Source: Janthinobacterium sp. CG3 (GTDB lineage Bacteria; Pseudomonadota; Gammaproteobacteria; Burkholderiales; Burkholderiaceae_D). Taken from it: DNA of 64,000 nt. The stretch lies in assembly GCF_000344615.1 (NCBI RefSeq), contig NZ_KB467824.1, forward strand, positions 3,040,786 through 3,104,785, read 5' to 3'. Positions 16,009 through 24,948 of the stretch are shown here, one piece after another. The position numbers were made by a program, and so were the translations under genes. The notes beneath the pieces were generated by a model, which did no database searches, was not told the origin of the DNA, and saw only the letters and a list, made by a program, of their open reading frames with translations. Positions within the stretch are counted from its first letter, which is position 1; every line of letters starts with the position of its first letter.

Positions 16009-17298
16009 TCACGCCACCTGGCGGTTTTCGCGCGGCAGCGACAGGCTCACCGTGGCGCCGGCGCCCGGTTCGCTGACGATGTCGAGCTGCGCGCCCAGCC
16101 GCAGCGCGCGTTCGCGCATGATGCTCAGGCCGACGTGCTGCTCCGATTCGCCCAGCTGCGCCGGGGCGAATCCCCTGCCGTCGTCGCGCACCGTCAGCGC
16201 GAAGTCGCGGTCGTTGTCGACGTCGACCCAGACCGCGCCGGCGCCGGCATGCTTGCGGATGTTCGACAGCGCCTCCTGGAGGATGAACAGCACCTGCAAC
16301 TGCTGCTCCGGCGCCAGCGGCGCGCCGCTGCCGCGCAGTTCCAACGCGCACGGCAGGCCGCTTTGCCGCTCGAACTTGGCCAGCACCTCGCGCACCTTGG
16401 CGTCGACGTCGCCGCCCGGCCAGCGCGTGCGGAAATTGTGCAGCAGCTCGCGCACGTCGCAATAACTTTCGTCGACGCCGGCGCGCAGCAGCGGCACCAC
16501 CTCGGCCACCTCGGCCAGGTTGCCGCGCCGTACCGAATCCTCCAGCAGTTGCGCGTGCAGGCTGATCAGGTTCAAGCCCTGCGCGATGCTGTCGTGCAAA
16601 CCCTGCGCCATCAAACCGCGCTCCTGCGCCACCGCGACCTGCTTTTCCAGCGCGATCAAGCGCTGGTTGTCGACCGCGATGCCAAGGCTGCGGCCCAGCG
16701 TTTCGAGCAACCGGAGGGTGGCGGCGCCCAGCCCGCGGCGGCGCCCGAAATGCAGCGAAAAGCTGCCGATCGCCTCCTCCCGCACGCGCACCTGGAACAC
16801 CGCCAGCGAGACGAAACCCTCGTCCGCGCAGCGGTAGAGCCGGCCGGCCTCGCGGCCAAGCCGGCGCAGATCCTTGACCACGATGACGCCCTGGACGATC
16901 GCCTCGCCGCACAGGCAGTCCTGGGCCCGGATGCAATGCTCTTGCTCGATCAACTGTTCGGGGATGCCCTCGTGCACGACGATGTGGACGTTGCCGCGCT
17001 GGCGGTCGAGCGTGCGCACGGTGCCGCCGTCGGCGCCGCTAAAACGCATCACGCGCAGCAGGAAACCGCGGCACAGTTGCTCGATGGTCTGCTGCGCGGC
17101 CAACAGCGCCGTGACGTCTTGCAGCGCGGCCATCTGGCTGGCCTGCGCGTCGAGCTGGGCGGCCTGCTCGCGCACGCGCCGGGCCAGCGCGCCGGGCGTG
17201 GCGCCGGGTGTGGCGCCGGCGTCGGCGCGGGCGCGCACGCGGTTGGCAGAGCGCAAGGAGCTGCGTTTGACGGGGGCGATGCTGCGGTGCGGGTTCAT
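16009..17298 (-). CDS. NarX-like soluble sensor histidine kinase (GAF + HisKA_3 + HATPase)
   Basis: 429 aa from the ATG at 17298. There are no membrane segments, unlike classical NarX. A GAF-like domain spans ~70-220 and carries a cysteine-rich patch (EHCIRAQDCLCGEA), which could bind an Fe-S cluster or haem. The dimerisation/phosphoacceptor region has the His in LMAQGLHDSIAQGLN; the ATPase has QEALSNIRKHAGA, DDGRGF and GLSIMRERA. This is the HPK7 class that pairs with NarL-type regulators. A cytoplasmic sensor of redox state or nitrogen oxides is inferred. Confidence 0.9.
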   Translation of the reverse strand: MNPHRSIAPVKRSSLRSANRVRARADAGATPGATPGALARRVREQAAQLDAQASQMAALQDVTALLAAQQTIEQLCRGFLLRVMRFSGADGGTVRTLDRQRGNVHIVVHEGIPEQLIEQEHCIRAQDCLCGEAIVQGVIVVKDLRRLGREAGRLYRCADEGFVSLAVFQVRVREEAIGSFSLHFGRRRGLGAATLRLLETLGRSLGIAVDNQRLIALEKQVAVAQERGLMAQGLHDSIAQGLNLISLHAQLLEDSVRRGNLAEVAEVVPLLRAGVDESYCDVRELLHNFRTRWPGGDVDAKVREVLAKFERQSGLPCALELRGSGAPLAPEQQLQVLFILQEALSNIRKHAGAGAVWVDVDNDRDFALTVRDDGRGFAPAQLGESEQHVGLSIMRERALRLGAQLDIVSEPGAGATVSLSLPRENRQVA

Positions 17299-17401
17299 GG
17301 TCGTGCTCTGGCTTAGCTTCGGAAATCCGATGACAGGCGATATCATCGCATGCCGCCGGTTAGCGGGCCGGCAACGCTGAAAATCGACCGCAGGCAAAGG
17401 G

Positions 17402-17431
17402 CCGGGGTCGGACCTTCCGGTCCGGCCCCGG
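17402..17431. terminator. Strong GC hairpin (repeat family 2)
   Basis: CCGGGGTCGGACC and GGTCCGGCCCCGG form a 13-bp stem with one wobble pair around TTCC. Similar GGGGTC(A/G)GACC hairpins occur at ~41936, and related sequence at ~21990 and ~47141. It lies between two minus-strand genes and probably ends the DJ-1-type transcript or serves as a mobile repeat. Confidence 0.5.
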
Positions 17432-17469
17432 GGCTACGCCCTTGGTTTTCAAGGACGATCCGGGCGTTT

Positions 17470-18051
17470 CTACAACTTGATTTCGGTGCCGAGCAGGACC
17501 AGGAATTGCGCCAGCCATTGCGGATGCGCGGGCCAGGCCGGCGCCGTGACGAAGTTGCCGTCGGTGACGGCGTCGTTCACCTCGACTTCGGCGTAGTGGC
17601 CGCCCGCCAGTGTGACTTCCGGCGCGCACGCCGGATACGCCGAGATGCGCTTGCCCTTGATGACGCCGGCGGCCGCCAGCAGTTGCGCGCCGTGGCAGAC
17701 GGCGGCGATCGGTTTGTTGGCGCTGGCGAACTGGCGCACGATCTCGATCACGCGCGGGTTCAGCCGCAGGTATTCCGGCGCGCGGCCGCCGGCGATCATC
17801 AGCGCGTCGTAGGCGGCCGCGTCGACCTCGGCGAAGCTGTAGTTGAGCGCGAATAAATGGCCCGGTTTCTCGGTGTAGGTCTGGTCGCCCTCGAAGTCGT
17901 GGATCGCGGTTTTGATCTTGTCGCCGCTCTTCTTACCGGGGCAGACCGCGTGCACCGTGTGGCCGACCATCTGCAGCGCCTGGAACGGCACCATCGTTTC
18001 ATAATCCTCGGCGAAATCGCCGGTCAAAAATAAAATTTTCTTCGCCGCCAT
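17470..18051 (-). CDS. DJ-1/PfpI-family protein
   Basis: 193 aa from the ATG at 18051 ([18 protein letters not shown]), preceded by GGAGAACTAC. The family signature is [15 protein letters not shown], with the nucleophile-elbow Cys (~114) followed by His; the glutamate partner is in GDFAEDYE. It shows the [20 protein letters not shown] segment of PfpI-like proteases and deglycases. Members are glyoxalases, chaperones or proteases, so the activity here is only class-level. It looks monocistronic. Confidence 0.88.
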   Translation of the reverse strand: MAAKKILFLTGDFAEDYETMVPFQALQMVGHTVHAVCPGKKSGDKIKTAIHDFEGDQTYTEKPGHLFALNYSFAEVDAAAYDALMIAGGRAPEYLRLNPRVIEIVRQFASANKPIAAVCHGAQLLAAAGVIKGKRISAYPACAPEVTLAGGHYAEVEVNDAVTDGNFVTAPAWPAHPQWLAQFLVLLGTEIKL

Positions 18052-18267
18052 GTAGTTCTCCATATGAAAGATGACGCCGGCCCGGACGGACCGGCCCACG
18101 CCCTTATAGTAGCGCTTCTTGCACCTTGCAGCAGATTATCGTTTCGCTATCGTTTTTTTGCCGGCTGCGGCAAGGGATCAGGCCAGGCACGCAACGCTAT
18201 CAGCGCCCGCGTGCGCGCCGCTTGCTTCTTTAGGGCAAAATGTCCGTTCTCAACCAAGGACACTGTC

Positions 18268-18567
18268 ATGATTTTTGAAATCGCCCACATCCACATCAAA
18301 TCCGCCACCCACGCCGCCTTCGAAGCGGCCGTCGCCGAAGCGGTGCCGCTGTTCCGCCGCGCCGTCGGCTGCCTGTCGATGGCGCTGGAACGCTCGATCG
18401 AGCACGGCGACCACTACCGCCTGGTGGTGGGCTGGCAAACGCTGGAGAACCACACCGTGGACTTCCGCGGCAGCGCCGACTTCCTCGAATGGCGCCGGCT
18501 GGTGGGCGGCTTCTTCGAGGCGCCGCCGCAGGTCGAACATATGAACACGGTGCTGACCGGGTTCTAA
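18268..18567 (+). CDS. Antibiotic biosynthesis monooxygenase (ABM)-type small protein
   Basis: 99 aa, start ATG at 18268. The ferredoxin-like ABM fold is suggested by IFEIAHIHIKSATHAAFEAA, AVGCLSMALERSIEHGDHY and LVVGWQTLENHTVDFRGS. Family members are cofactor-free oxygenases of quinone/anthrone-like substrates or dimeric scavengers. Its stop overlaps the stop of the convergent azoreductase gene by 4 bp, and the two may form a quinone detoxification neighbourhood. Confidence 0.82.
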   Translation: MIFEIAHIHIKSATHAAFEAAVAEAVPLFRRAVGCLSMALERSIEHGDHYRLVVGWQTLENHTVDFRGSADFLEWRRLVGGFFEAPPQVEHMNTVLTGF

Positions 18568-19178
18568 GCCGGCGCCAGTTCGGCGATCGCGGCGCGGCTC
18601 TTCGCCAGCGTGGCGGCCACGGCCGCCTCGCCCATTGCCACGCCTTCGGCCTGGATGAAGGTGATCTCGGTGATGCCGAGGAAGCCGAGCACCGCGCGCA
18701 GGTAGGTCGACAGGTGGTCGTAGCCGGCGCCGGGGCCTTCGCTGTAGATGCCACCGCTGGCGGTGAAGATATAGACTTTTTTGCCGGTGGCCAGGCCAAC
18801 CGGGCCGTTGGCGGTGTATTCAAAGGTGCGGCCGGCGCGGGCGACATGGTCGATCCAGGCCTTCAACGTCGAACTGACGGAAAAGTTGTACATCGGCGCG
18901 GCGATCACCAGCACGTCGGCGGCCAGCAATTCGCCGACCAGCGCGTCCGATACCTTCACCAGTTCGGCCGCCTGCGCCGAGCGCTGCTCGGTCGGCGTGA
19001 AGAAGGCGCCCATCATGGCTTCGTCCAGGTGCGGCACCGGCGCGGCGGCCAAGTCGCGCTCGACGATGCTATCGCCCGGCTGGGCGGCGCGCCACGTGGC
19101 GATGAATTCGCCCGACAATTGGCGCGACAGGGAACCGTTGTTGCGCACGCTGCTATTGATGTGGAGTACGTTTGCCAT
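18564..19178 (-). CDS. azoR: FMN-dependent NADH-azoreductase
   Basis: 204 aa. The flavodoxin-like fold starts with VLHINSSVRNNGSLSRQLSGEF. The FMN-binding APMYNFSVSSTLKAWIDHVARAGRTF and the GLATGKKVYIFTASGGIYSEG loops are diagnostic of AzoR. The enzyme reduces azo dyes and, more physiologically, quinones with NADH. It is divergent from a LysR gene; two 11-bp direct repeats (TTAGCATCGAT) lie in the shared promoter region. Confidence 0.93.
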   Translation of the reverse strand: MANVLHINSSVRNNGSLSRQLSGEFIATWRAAQPGDSIVERDLAAAPVPHLDEAMMGAFFTPTEQRSAQAAELVKVSDALVGELLAADVLVIAAPMYNFSVSSTLKAWIDHVARAGRTFEYTANGPVGLATGKKVYIFTASGGIYSEGPGAGYDHLSTYLRAVLGFLGITEITFIQAEGVAMGEAAVAATLAKSRAAIAELAPA

Positions 19179-19243
19179 GATAGAGATTCCTTCAAATTCG
19201 GTTGAACGTCAGATTTGTTGATTGCGTTCATCTTAGTTCCGCA

Positions 19244-19287
19244 TTAGCATCGATGGAATCCATTAAATTCAAATCGTTAGCATCGAT
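19244..19287. promoter_or_regulatory. Paired TTAGCATCGAT direct repeats in azoR/LysR intergenic region
   Basis: Identical 11-mers at 19244-19254 and 19277-19287 are exactly 33 bp apart, about three helical turns. This suits two LysR half-complex contacts between the divergent azoR and regulator genes. Confidence 0.5.
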
Positions 19288-19298
19288 ATTCTAGATAT

Positions 19299-20216
19299 AT
19301 GCGTGAACCCGGCCTGCCCTCCCTCGACCAACTACGTGTTTTCATCGCCGTCATCGACGCCGGCGGCTTCGCCCACGCCGCGCGCCAGTTGCACCGCACC
19401 CAATCGGTGATCAGCTACACCATTGCCAACCTGGAGGAACAGCTCAACGTCGTGCTGCTCGACCGCGGCAAGCGCAAGCCGACCCTGACCGAGGCCGGCA
19501 AGGCGCTGCTGGCCGACGCCCGCGCGGTGTCGCTGAAGGTCGACGGCATGCGCGCGCGCGCCAAGGCGCTGGCCGGCGGGCTGGAGGCGGAGGTGGCGCT
19601 GGTGGTCGACGTGATGTTTCCGACCTGCGTGCTGGTCGAGGCGCTGGAGGCGTTCCAGCTCGAGTTCCCCACCGTCGCGCTGCGCCTGCGGGTGGAGGCG
19701 ATGGGCGCGGTCACGCAACTGGTGCTGGACCGCACCTGCCACATCGGCGTGGGCGGCTGGATGCCGGTGACGGCCGACGCGATCGAGCGGCTGGCCTCCG
19801 GCCACGTGCGGATGATGCCGGTGGCGGCGCCCGGGCACCCGCTGGCGCAGCTGCCCGGGCCGATTCCGACCTCGCTGGCGCGCGAACACACCCAACTGGT
19901 GCTGACCGACCGCAGCGCGCTGACCGAGGGCCGGGATTTCGGCGTGCTGGCGCTGCGCAATTGGCGCTTGAGCGACCTCGGCTCGAAGCACGCGCTGCTG
20001 CGCGCCGGCCTGGGCTGGGGCAGCATGCCCGAGGCGATGGTGCGCGAAGACCTGGCCAGCGGCCGGCTGGTGCGGCTGCGCCTCGGCGACGGCGACGTGA
20101 TGCATTTTCCGATCCACCTGATCCACCGCGGCGACCAGCAGCCGGGTCCGGCGGCACAGTGGCTGGTGGAGCGCTTCGCGGCGCAACTGCCGCAATTGCT
20201 GGCGCGCGGCTTTTAG
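19299..20216 (+). CDS. LysR-family regulator, probably of azoR
   Basis: 305 aa. The N-terminal winged helix-turn-helix is LDQLRVFIAVIDAGGFAHAARQLHRTQSVISYTIANLEEQ. The remaining ~220 residues form the periplasmic-binding-protein-like effector domain (HIGVGGWMPVT, GWGSMPEAMVREDL). It is transcribed away from azoR, the usual arrangement for a LysR protein and its target. Confidence 0.92.
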   Translation: MREPGLPSLDQLRVFIAVIDAGGFAHAARQLHRTQSVISYTIANLEEQLNVVLLDRGKRKPTLTEAGKALLADARAVSLKVDGMRARAKALAGGLEAEVALVVDVMFPTCVLVEALEAFQLEFPTVALRLRVEAMGAVTQLVLDRTCHIGVGGWMPVTADAIERLASGHVRMMPVAAPGHPLAQLPGPIPTSLAREHTQLVLTDRSALTEGRDFGVLALRNWRLSDLGSKHALLRAGLGWGSMPEAMVREDLASGRLVRLRLGDGDVMHFPIHLIHRGDQQPGPAAQWLVERFAAQLPQLLARGF

Positions 20217-20230
20217 GTAGCGCGGTTTTT

Positions 20231-20266
20231 CCGCTCGGGTTGGCCGGAACGGCGTAACCCGAGCGG
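20231..20266. repeat. Dispersed palindromic intergenic repeat (family 1, single hairpin)
   Basis: CCGCTCGGGTT and AACCCGAGCGG form perfect 11-bp arms around GGCCGGAACGGCGT. It lies just after the LysR stop and may terminate it. Confidence 0.7.
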
Positions 20267-20342
20267 CGTCGGCGGCGGCCCCGCGCCGGCTCACGCGCTG
20301 CTATATGATAGGCACGAATTTAACTCAGCTACAGGGAACGCG

Positions 20343-20570
20343 ATGGCCGCAATTGACGATTTCATCAACAAGCAAAAGGATGGCGCGCGCTTCGTCATCA
20401 CGGCGCAAATGCTGCGCCTGCCGGTGCAGCAGTTCGACAGTCTGGCGCTAGGCTGGATCGCCGATGGCGGCCCCGGCTTTTCAGTCAGCGGCGTGCCGCA
20501 CCGGGTCGTCGTCGACGGCCGCTTTTTTATCAGCCGTCTGACCGTGGTCAAGGACGGCGCCCCGGTCTGA
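20343..20570 (+). CDS. Small hypothetical protein
   Basis: 75 aa, ATG at 20343 after CAGGGAACGCG. It begins MAAIDDFINKQKDGARFVIT, with a central QMLRLPVQQFDSLALGW and a C-terminal beta-like HRVVVDGRFFISRLTVV. It is compact with no signal peptide or membrane segment. I do not recognise the family. It is convergent with the cbpA-cbpM pair. Confidence 0.6.
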   Translation: MAAIDDFINKQKDGARFVITAQMLRLPVQQFDSLALGWIADGGPGFSVSGVPHRVVVDGRFFISRLTVVKDGAPV

Positions 20571-20591
20571 ACGCGGCGGCCATGGCGTCGC

Positions 20592-20927
20592 CTAGCCGAG
20601 GCCGGCCGCCCGCAGCCGCGCCCGCAGCCGCCTGACCTCCTCCGACAGGTCCACCACCAGCGCCGCCAGGTGCTCGTCGGCGTCGAAGGCGCGCTCGATG
20701 TCGCGCAGCCGGCGCGCCCGCACCAGGTCAACGCTGGTGAAACGCCAGCCGGACGCCGGCGCCCCCGGTGGCGCCGGCGGTACCGGCTGCGGCGGTCCGC
20801 CCAGGATGCCGGTGGCGGCCCGCTCCAGCACCCATGCCGGCTCGACCGCGCAGGCGCGCGCCATTTCCTCCACCGTCAGCGCCGACTCTTCCAGCATGAC
20901 GCCAGTCACAATCTTTGCTTGTCCCAT
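20592..20927 (-). CDS. cbpM: CbpM-type chaperone modulator
   Basis: 111 aa. MerR-like N-terminal part (LTVEEMARACAVEPAWVLERA) and a C-terminal coiled coil (EHLAALVVDLSEEVRRLRARL) match CbpM, which binds the J-domain of CbpA and inhibits its co-chaperone and DNA-binding activity. It starts only 3 bp after the cbpA stop. A proline/glycine-rich insert (PPQPVPPAPPGAPAS) separates the two parts and is longer than I would expect. Confidence 0.85.
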   Translation of the reverse strand: MGQAKIVTGVMLEESALTVEEMARACAVEPAWVLERAATGILGGPPQPVPPAPPGAPASGWRFTSVDLVRARRLRDIERAFDADEHLAALVVDLSEEVRRLRARLRAAGLG

Positions 20928-20930
20928 GAT

Positions 20931-21857
20931 TTACGCTCCCATTTTCTGGCGCGGATTGAATGCCATCTCCTTCGCCATGGTTTCATATAATTCGCGCGCC
21001 CGGGCGCTGTGCGCCGGCGGTAGCACGAGTTCGAGCAGCAGGTACAGGTCGCCGGCCGGGTTGCCGGGAACGCCGCGCCCCTTCAGGCGCAGCTTGCGCC
21101 CGCCTTGCGAGTGTTCCGGCACCGTCACCGTCACCGTGCCCGACGGCGTGGGCACGTCGATTTGCGCACCCAGCGCGGCTTCCCACGGCGCCACCGGCAC
21201 GGTGGCAAAGACGTCGCGGCCCTCGACCCGGTAGCGCGGGTCCGGCTTGAAATGGATTTCCAGGTACAGGTCGCCGGCCGCCGCGCCGCCGCGGCCCGGC
21301 TGGCCCTGTCCGCTCAGGCGCAATTGCTGGCCCTCGGTGACGCCTTTTGGAATGCTGACGTCGAGGTTGCGCTCGCGCGTGACGACGCGGCCGCGCGCGT
21401 CCGCCTCCGGCGCGCGCAGCGTGATCGTGCGGGTGGCGCCGCGGTAGCTGTCGGCCAGGTCGATGACGATGCTGGCGTGGCTGTCCTCGCCGCGCGCGGC
21501 GGCGCCGCCGCCACGGCGGCGCCCGCCCAGGTGGGCGAACAGGTCGGAGAAGAAGTCGTCGTCGCCGGCCGCGCCGGTCCTGCCGGACGGGTCGAAACCG
21601 GACGGCCAGTCCGGCGGCGTGCGAAATGGCTGGCCGGGGCGCTGGCCGCGCCCCAGCTCATCGTAGGCGGCGCGCTTGTCGGCGTCGCCCAGCACGCCGT
21701 AGGCCTCGTTCAATTCCTTGGTGCGCTTGTCGGCGTCGGCCTCCTTGCTGACATCCGGATGGTATTTTCGGATCAGCTTGCGGTAGGCTTTCTTGATTTC
21801 ATCTTCCGTGGCGGCCTTCTCCAGCCCCAGGGTCTTGTAGTAGTCCTTGTATTCCAA
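20931..21857 (-). CDS. cbpA: Curved DNA-binding protein CbpA (DnaJ-class co-chaperone)
   Basis: 308 aa when started at the TTG at 21857, which follows GAGGAG by 7 nt and gives [18 protein letters not shown]; upstream in-frame starts have no ribosome site. The J-domain (1-70) has the HPD motif in [12 protein letters not shown] Gly-rich linker follows, then two C-terminal beta-barrel substrate-binding domains ([40 protein letters not shown]). No zinc finger is present, as in CbpA rather than DnaJ. It recruits DnaK and also binds DNA. It is cotranscribed with cbpM. Confidence 0.92.
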   Translation of the reverse strand: MEYKDYYKTLGLEKAATEDEIKKAYRKLIRKYHPDVSKEADADKRTKELNEAYGVLGDADKRAAYDELGRGQRPGQPFRTPPDWPSGFDPSGRTGAAGDDDFFSDLFAHLGGRRRGGGAAARGEDSHASIVIDLADSYRGATRTITLRAPEADARGRVVTRERNLDVSIPKGVTEGQQLRLSGQGQPGRGGAAAGDLYLEIHFKPDPRYRVEGRDVFATVPVAPWEAALGAQIDVPTPSGTVTVTVPEHSQGGRKLRLKGRGVPGNPAGDLYLLLELVLPPAHSARARELYETMAKEMAFNPRQKMGA

Positions 21858-21988
21858 TGCTGCGCTCCTCAGGTTCGCCCGCGCGCGGGCCGATTGCCAT
21901 GGCGGTATGGTCAAGCCAGTGTAAACGATGCGGGCGCGCGCCAGCGCAACGCTGGCGGTAATAGCGGGGCCAACTGAAGCAATCGACG

Positions 21989-22054
21989 CCAAGGGCGTCG
22001 GCCCGGGATCGCCCCCCCGAGGCTCTGGCCCCGGTTTGACGCCCTTGGTTTTTT
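21989..22054 (+). terminator. Hairpin with T-tract (repeat family 2 related)
   Basis: CCAAGGGCGTC (21989-21999) pairs with GACGCCCTTGG (22038-22048) and is followed by TTTTTT on the plus strand. It lies directly at the stop of the minus-strand crystallin gene; the plus-strand T-run means it would stop readthrough from the opposite direction. Confidence 0.5.
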
Positions 22055-22977
22055 CAGCGCACGCGGCGCGCCGACGAGATGCGCTTGTTCATGCCGTCCA
22101 GGCGCGGATACCGGCCCGGGCCGTACACCACGCAGCGGCCGCCGAACTCGGCGTGTTCGCAGAACTCCCACTGGCCCGCGTTGACGACGATCGAGCCGGC
22201 CTTGTCGTTGAAGTTAAACTCGCCGAAGTTGCTCGCGTCGCGCAACAGCGGCGCCGGACGGCCGCGCATGTCGCCGTGCTCAAACAGTACCACCGGCGCC
22301 TCGTCGCCGCGGCCGCGCCAGTCGTCGCGCCCACGCTCGTCGCGCCCGTCACGGCCGCCGTCGTCGACCAGGCGCGCCGACGAGACGCGTCCGTTCAGCT
22401 CGCGGCCAACGTCGCGGTAAGCACCCGGCTCGAACACCCGGCAGACGCCGCGGTAGTCGGCGTCGCTGCACAACTGCCAGCTGCCTTCCTCGACCTGCAG
22501 GCTGGAGGCGCGGTCGTTGAAGCCGATTTCATTGAAATCGCCGGTGTCGCGCACGACGCGGGTCGAGTCGCCGCGCAAGTCGGGCGCACTGAACAACTCC
22601 AGCATGCCGCGCCGGCCGTGCCGCTCGCGCCCGCCGTGGCCGTGGCCGCGGCCGCCGTCGCGCCCGCCCAGCTCGCGCACCGACGAGATCTGGTCGTTGA
22701 AGCGCTCCATGGTGGGGTACTCGCCCGGCTCGACCACGGTGCAGCCGCCGCTGAAGTCGGCGTCGACGCACACTTCCCAGCGGCCCGAGCGCACCCGCAT
22801 GCTCGAGGCGCGGTCGTTGAAGCCCAGCTCCGACAGGTCCGGCGTGGCGCCGCGCAAGGTCACCTCGCGGCCGTTGAAATTACTGTGCGTGTACAGCGAC
22901 AATTCGCCCGCTTGCGCGGCGCCCTGGCCGAAGAGGGCGGCGCCCAGCAGCAGCGCGCCGCTCAGTGTGATGTTCAT
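22054..22977 (-). CDS. Secreted three-domain beta/gamma-crystallin protein
   Basis: 307 aa. A signal peptide ([23 protein letters not shown]) is followed by three crystallin domains at about 25-103, 126-205 and 230-307. Each holds two Greek-key motifs ending in the Ca-binding-type signature N/D-x-x-x-[42 protein letters not shown] and MNKRISSA. Linkers are rich in Gly, Arg, Asp and His. Paired cysteines occur in each domain ([39 protein letters not shown]). Bacterial members bind calcium and are stabilised by it; role at the cell surface is unknown. No partner gene. Confidence 0.9.
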   Translation of the reverse strand: MNITLSGALLLGAALFGQGAAQAGELSLYTHSNFNGREVTLRGATPDLSELGFNDRASSMRVRSGRWEVCVDADFSGGCTVVEPGEYPTMERFNDQISSVRELGGRDGGRGHGHGGRERHGRRGMLELFSAPDLRGDSTRVVRDTGDFNEIGFNDRASSLQVEEGSWQLCSDADYRGVCRVFEPGAYRDVGRELNGRVSSARLVDDGGRDGRDERGRDDWRGRGDEAPVVLFEHGDMRGRPAPLLRDASNFGEFNFNDKAGSIVVNAGQWEFCEHAEFGGRCVVYGPGRYPRLDGMNKRISSARRVR

Positions 22978-23127
22978 GTGGGTTCTCCTGATTTATTGTA
23001 AAACGATGTCGTCAATACGCTTGCGACAGCAACGCGCCGGCGCGCGCTTTCGCCTACATGCAATTGTAATAATTTTATACAAGCGCCATTTCCCGTAGAA
23101 TTGGCGGTTTCGTCAAGCTCGAGCGCC

Positions 23128-24579
23128 ATGCCCCACACCACCGCCTTCACATTATCCGCCATCCGCGCCGAAGCGTCCGCCCTGTGGCGCCTGGCCTGGC
23201 CGATGCTCATCGGCCAGCTCGCCACCGTCGGCATGGGCGTGGCCGACGTCGCCATGAGCGGCCACGCCAGCGCCGAGGAATTGGCGGCGGTGTCGCTGGG
23301 CGCGTCGATCTGGTCGATCGTGCTGGTCACCATCACCGGCATCATGATGGCGATCAATTCCGTCGTCGCCCACGAGTTCGGCGCCGGCCGCATCGAGCGC
23401 GTGCCGCACATCGTGCGCCAGTCGATGTGGAAGGCGCTCGGCGTCGGCCTGGCCGGCTGCCTGCTGGCCAACCTGGTCACCGTGGTGTTCGACCACCTGT
23501 ACCTGAGCGACGAGGTGAACGCCAAGGCCTCGCTGTTCGTGCACATCATCAGCACCGGCCTGCCGGCGCTGGCGGCCTACCGCGCGCTGTACGGCTACAG
23601 CACCAGCATCAACCAGACCAAGCCGGTGATGGTGATCGCCTTGGGCGCGCTGGCGCTTAACGTGCTGATCAACTGGCTGCTGATCTACGGCCACTGGGGC
23701 CTGCCGCAAATGGGCGGGGTCGGCTGCGCGGTCGCCACCAGCGCCTGCATGTGGCTGATGCTGGCGGCGATGCTGCTGTGGATGCGCCACGCGCCGGCCT
23801 ACCGCGCCACCTATCCGTTCACGCACTGGGAATGGCCGCACTGGCCGGAGATCGGCAGCATGCTGCGCCTCGGCCTGCCGATCGGCGTGACCTACTTCGC
23901 CGAAGTCAGCGCCTTCGGCGTCATCAGCCTGCTGGTGGCGCGCTACGGCGTGGTGCAGGTGTCGGCGCACCAGATCGCGCTGAACTTCTCGTCGGTGGTG
24001 TTCATGGTCCCGCTGACCTTCGGCATCGCCCTGGTGACCCGGGTCGGCCACGCCATCGGCGAGGGCAATCCGCGCAAGGCCCGCTTCGTCTCCTGGATCG
24101 GGGTGGCGATGGCGCTGGCGGCGGCGGTGCTGTCGGCCATCGGCATCACGCTGTTCCGCCACCAGATCGCGCAGGCCTACACGTCCGACCCGGCGGTGCA
24201 GCAACTGTGCGCGCAACTGCTGCTGTTCGCCGCCATTTTCCAGCTGTCGGACGCCACCCAGGTGGCGACCTCGTGCGCGATCCGCGGCTACAAGGTGACG
24301 CGCCCGGCGATGCTGATCCAACTACTGGCGTTCTGGGGCGTCTCGCTGCCGCTCGGCTACGTGCTGGGGTTGGCGCCGGCCGGCCTGCCGTGGGCGCCGG
24401 CCGCGCCGATGGCGGCCAGCGGCTTTTGGATCGGCCTGGTGCTGGGCCTGACGGTGGCGGCGCTGCTGCTGACCTGGTATTTGAACCGCCTGTCGCTGCG
24501 CTGCATGCGCGAGGCGGAGGCCGAGCCGGCGGCCGCGGCCGGGCGCGGCGCCGGCTCCGGCCCCAAGGTCGCCACGTAA
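23128..24579 (+). CDS. MATE-family multidrug efflux protein (NorM-like)
   Basis: 483 aa from the ATG at 23128. Twelve hydrophobic segments in two MatE repeats, beginning [37 protein letters not shown], which is the standard N-terminal MATE signature. The second half starts near [29 protein letters not shown]. It exports cationic drugs in exchange for Na+ or H+. Monocistronic; a truncated phzF gene follows 47 bp later. Confidence 0.93.
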   Translation: MPHTTAFTLSAIRAEASALWRLAWPMLIGQLATVGMGVADVAMSGHASAEELAAVSLGASIWSIVLVTITGIMMAINSVVAHEFGAGRIERVPHIVRQSMWKALGVGLAGCLLANLVTVVFDHLYLSDEVNAKASLFVHIISTGLPALAAYRALYGYSTSINQTKPVMVIALGALALNVLINWLLIYGHWGLPQMGGVGCAVATSACMWLMLAAMLLWMRHAPAYRATYPFTHWEWPHWPEIGSMLRLGLPIGVTYFAEVSAFGVISLLVARYGVVQVSAHQIALNFSSVVFMVPLTFGIALVTRVGHAIGEGNPRKARFVSWIGVAMALAAAVLSAIGITLFRHQIAQAYTSDPAVQQLCAQLLLFAAIFQLSDATQVATSCAIRGYKVTRPAMLIQLLAFWGVSLPLGYVLGLAPAGLPWAPAAPMAASGFWIGLVLGLTVAALLLTWYLNRLSLRCMREAEAEPAAAAGRGAGSGPKVAT

Positions 24580-24626
24580 ATTCGGCGTATCCCCGCACTG
24601 TATCCCCCCACTATCAGGAGTCCACA

Positions 24627-24923
24627 ATGGCAGAGATGCGCCGTTTCAAGCAAGTCGACGTATTCAGCCGGGCGCCGTTCAAAGGCAATCCGCTGGCGGT
24701 GATCCTCGACGCCGAGGGCCTGGGCGACGCGCAGATGCAGGCCATCGCGCGCTGGACCAATCTGTCCGAAACCACCTTCGTGCTGCCGGCCAGCGACCCG
24801 GCCGCCGACTACCGCGTGCGCATCTTCCCCGGCGCCGCCCCGACATTCACGCCCGAAATCAAGGTTGTTGCGCGCCGGCGCGCGCCGGTTTCCCTTGCTT
24901 TGCCGCAAGGCATCGCGGGATAA
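24627..24923 (+). pseudogene. Truncated PhzF-family isomerase (N-terminal fragment)
   Basis: 98 codons. The start [24 protein letters not shown] and NLSETTFVL (residues ~4-55) are clear PhzF/YddE sequence. At the point where the family continues with a GG-x-E-x-PFAGH-type motif, the frame changes into unrelated sequence ([20 protein letters not shown]) and stops after 98 residues instead of ~290. The catalytic glutamate is retained (SETTFV) but two thirds of the fold are missing. A good ribosome site (CAGGAG) remains. I infer a deletion that also created the junction with the next gene. Confidence 0.8.
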
Positions 24924-24948
24924 TGGGGCAATCTATCAGGCCATCCCT

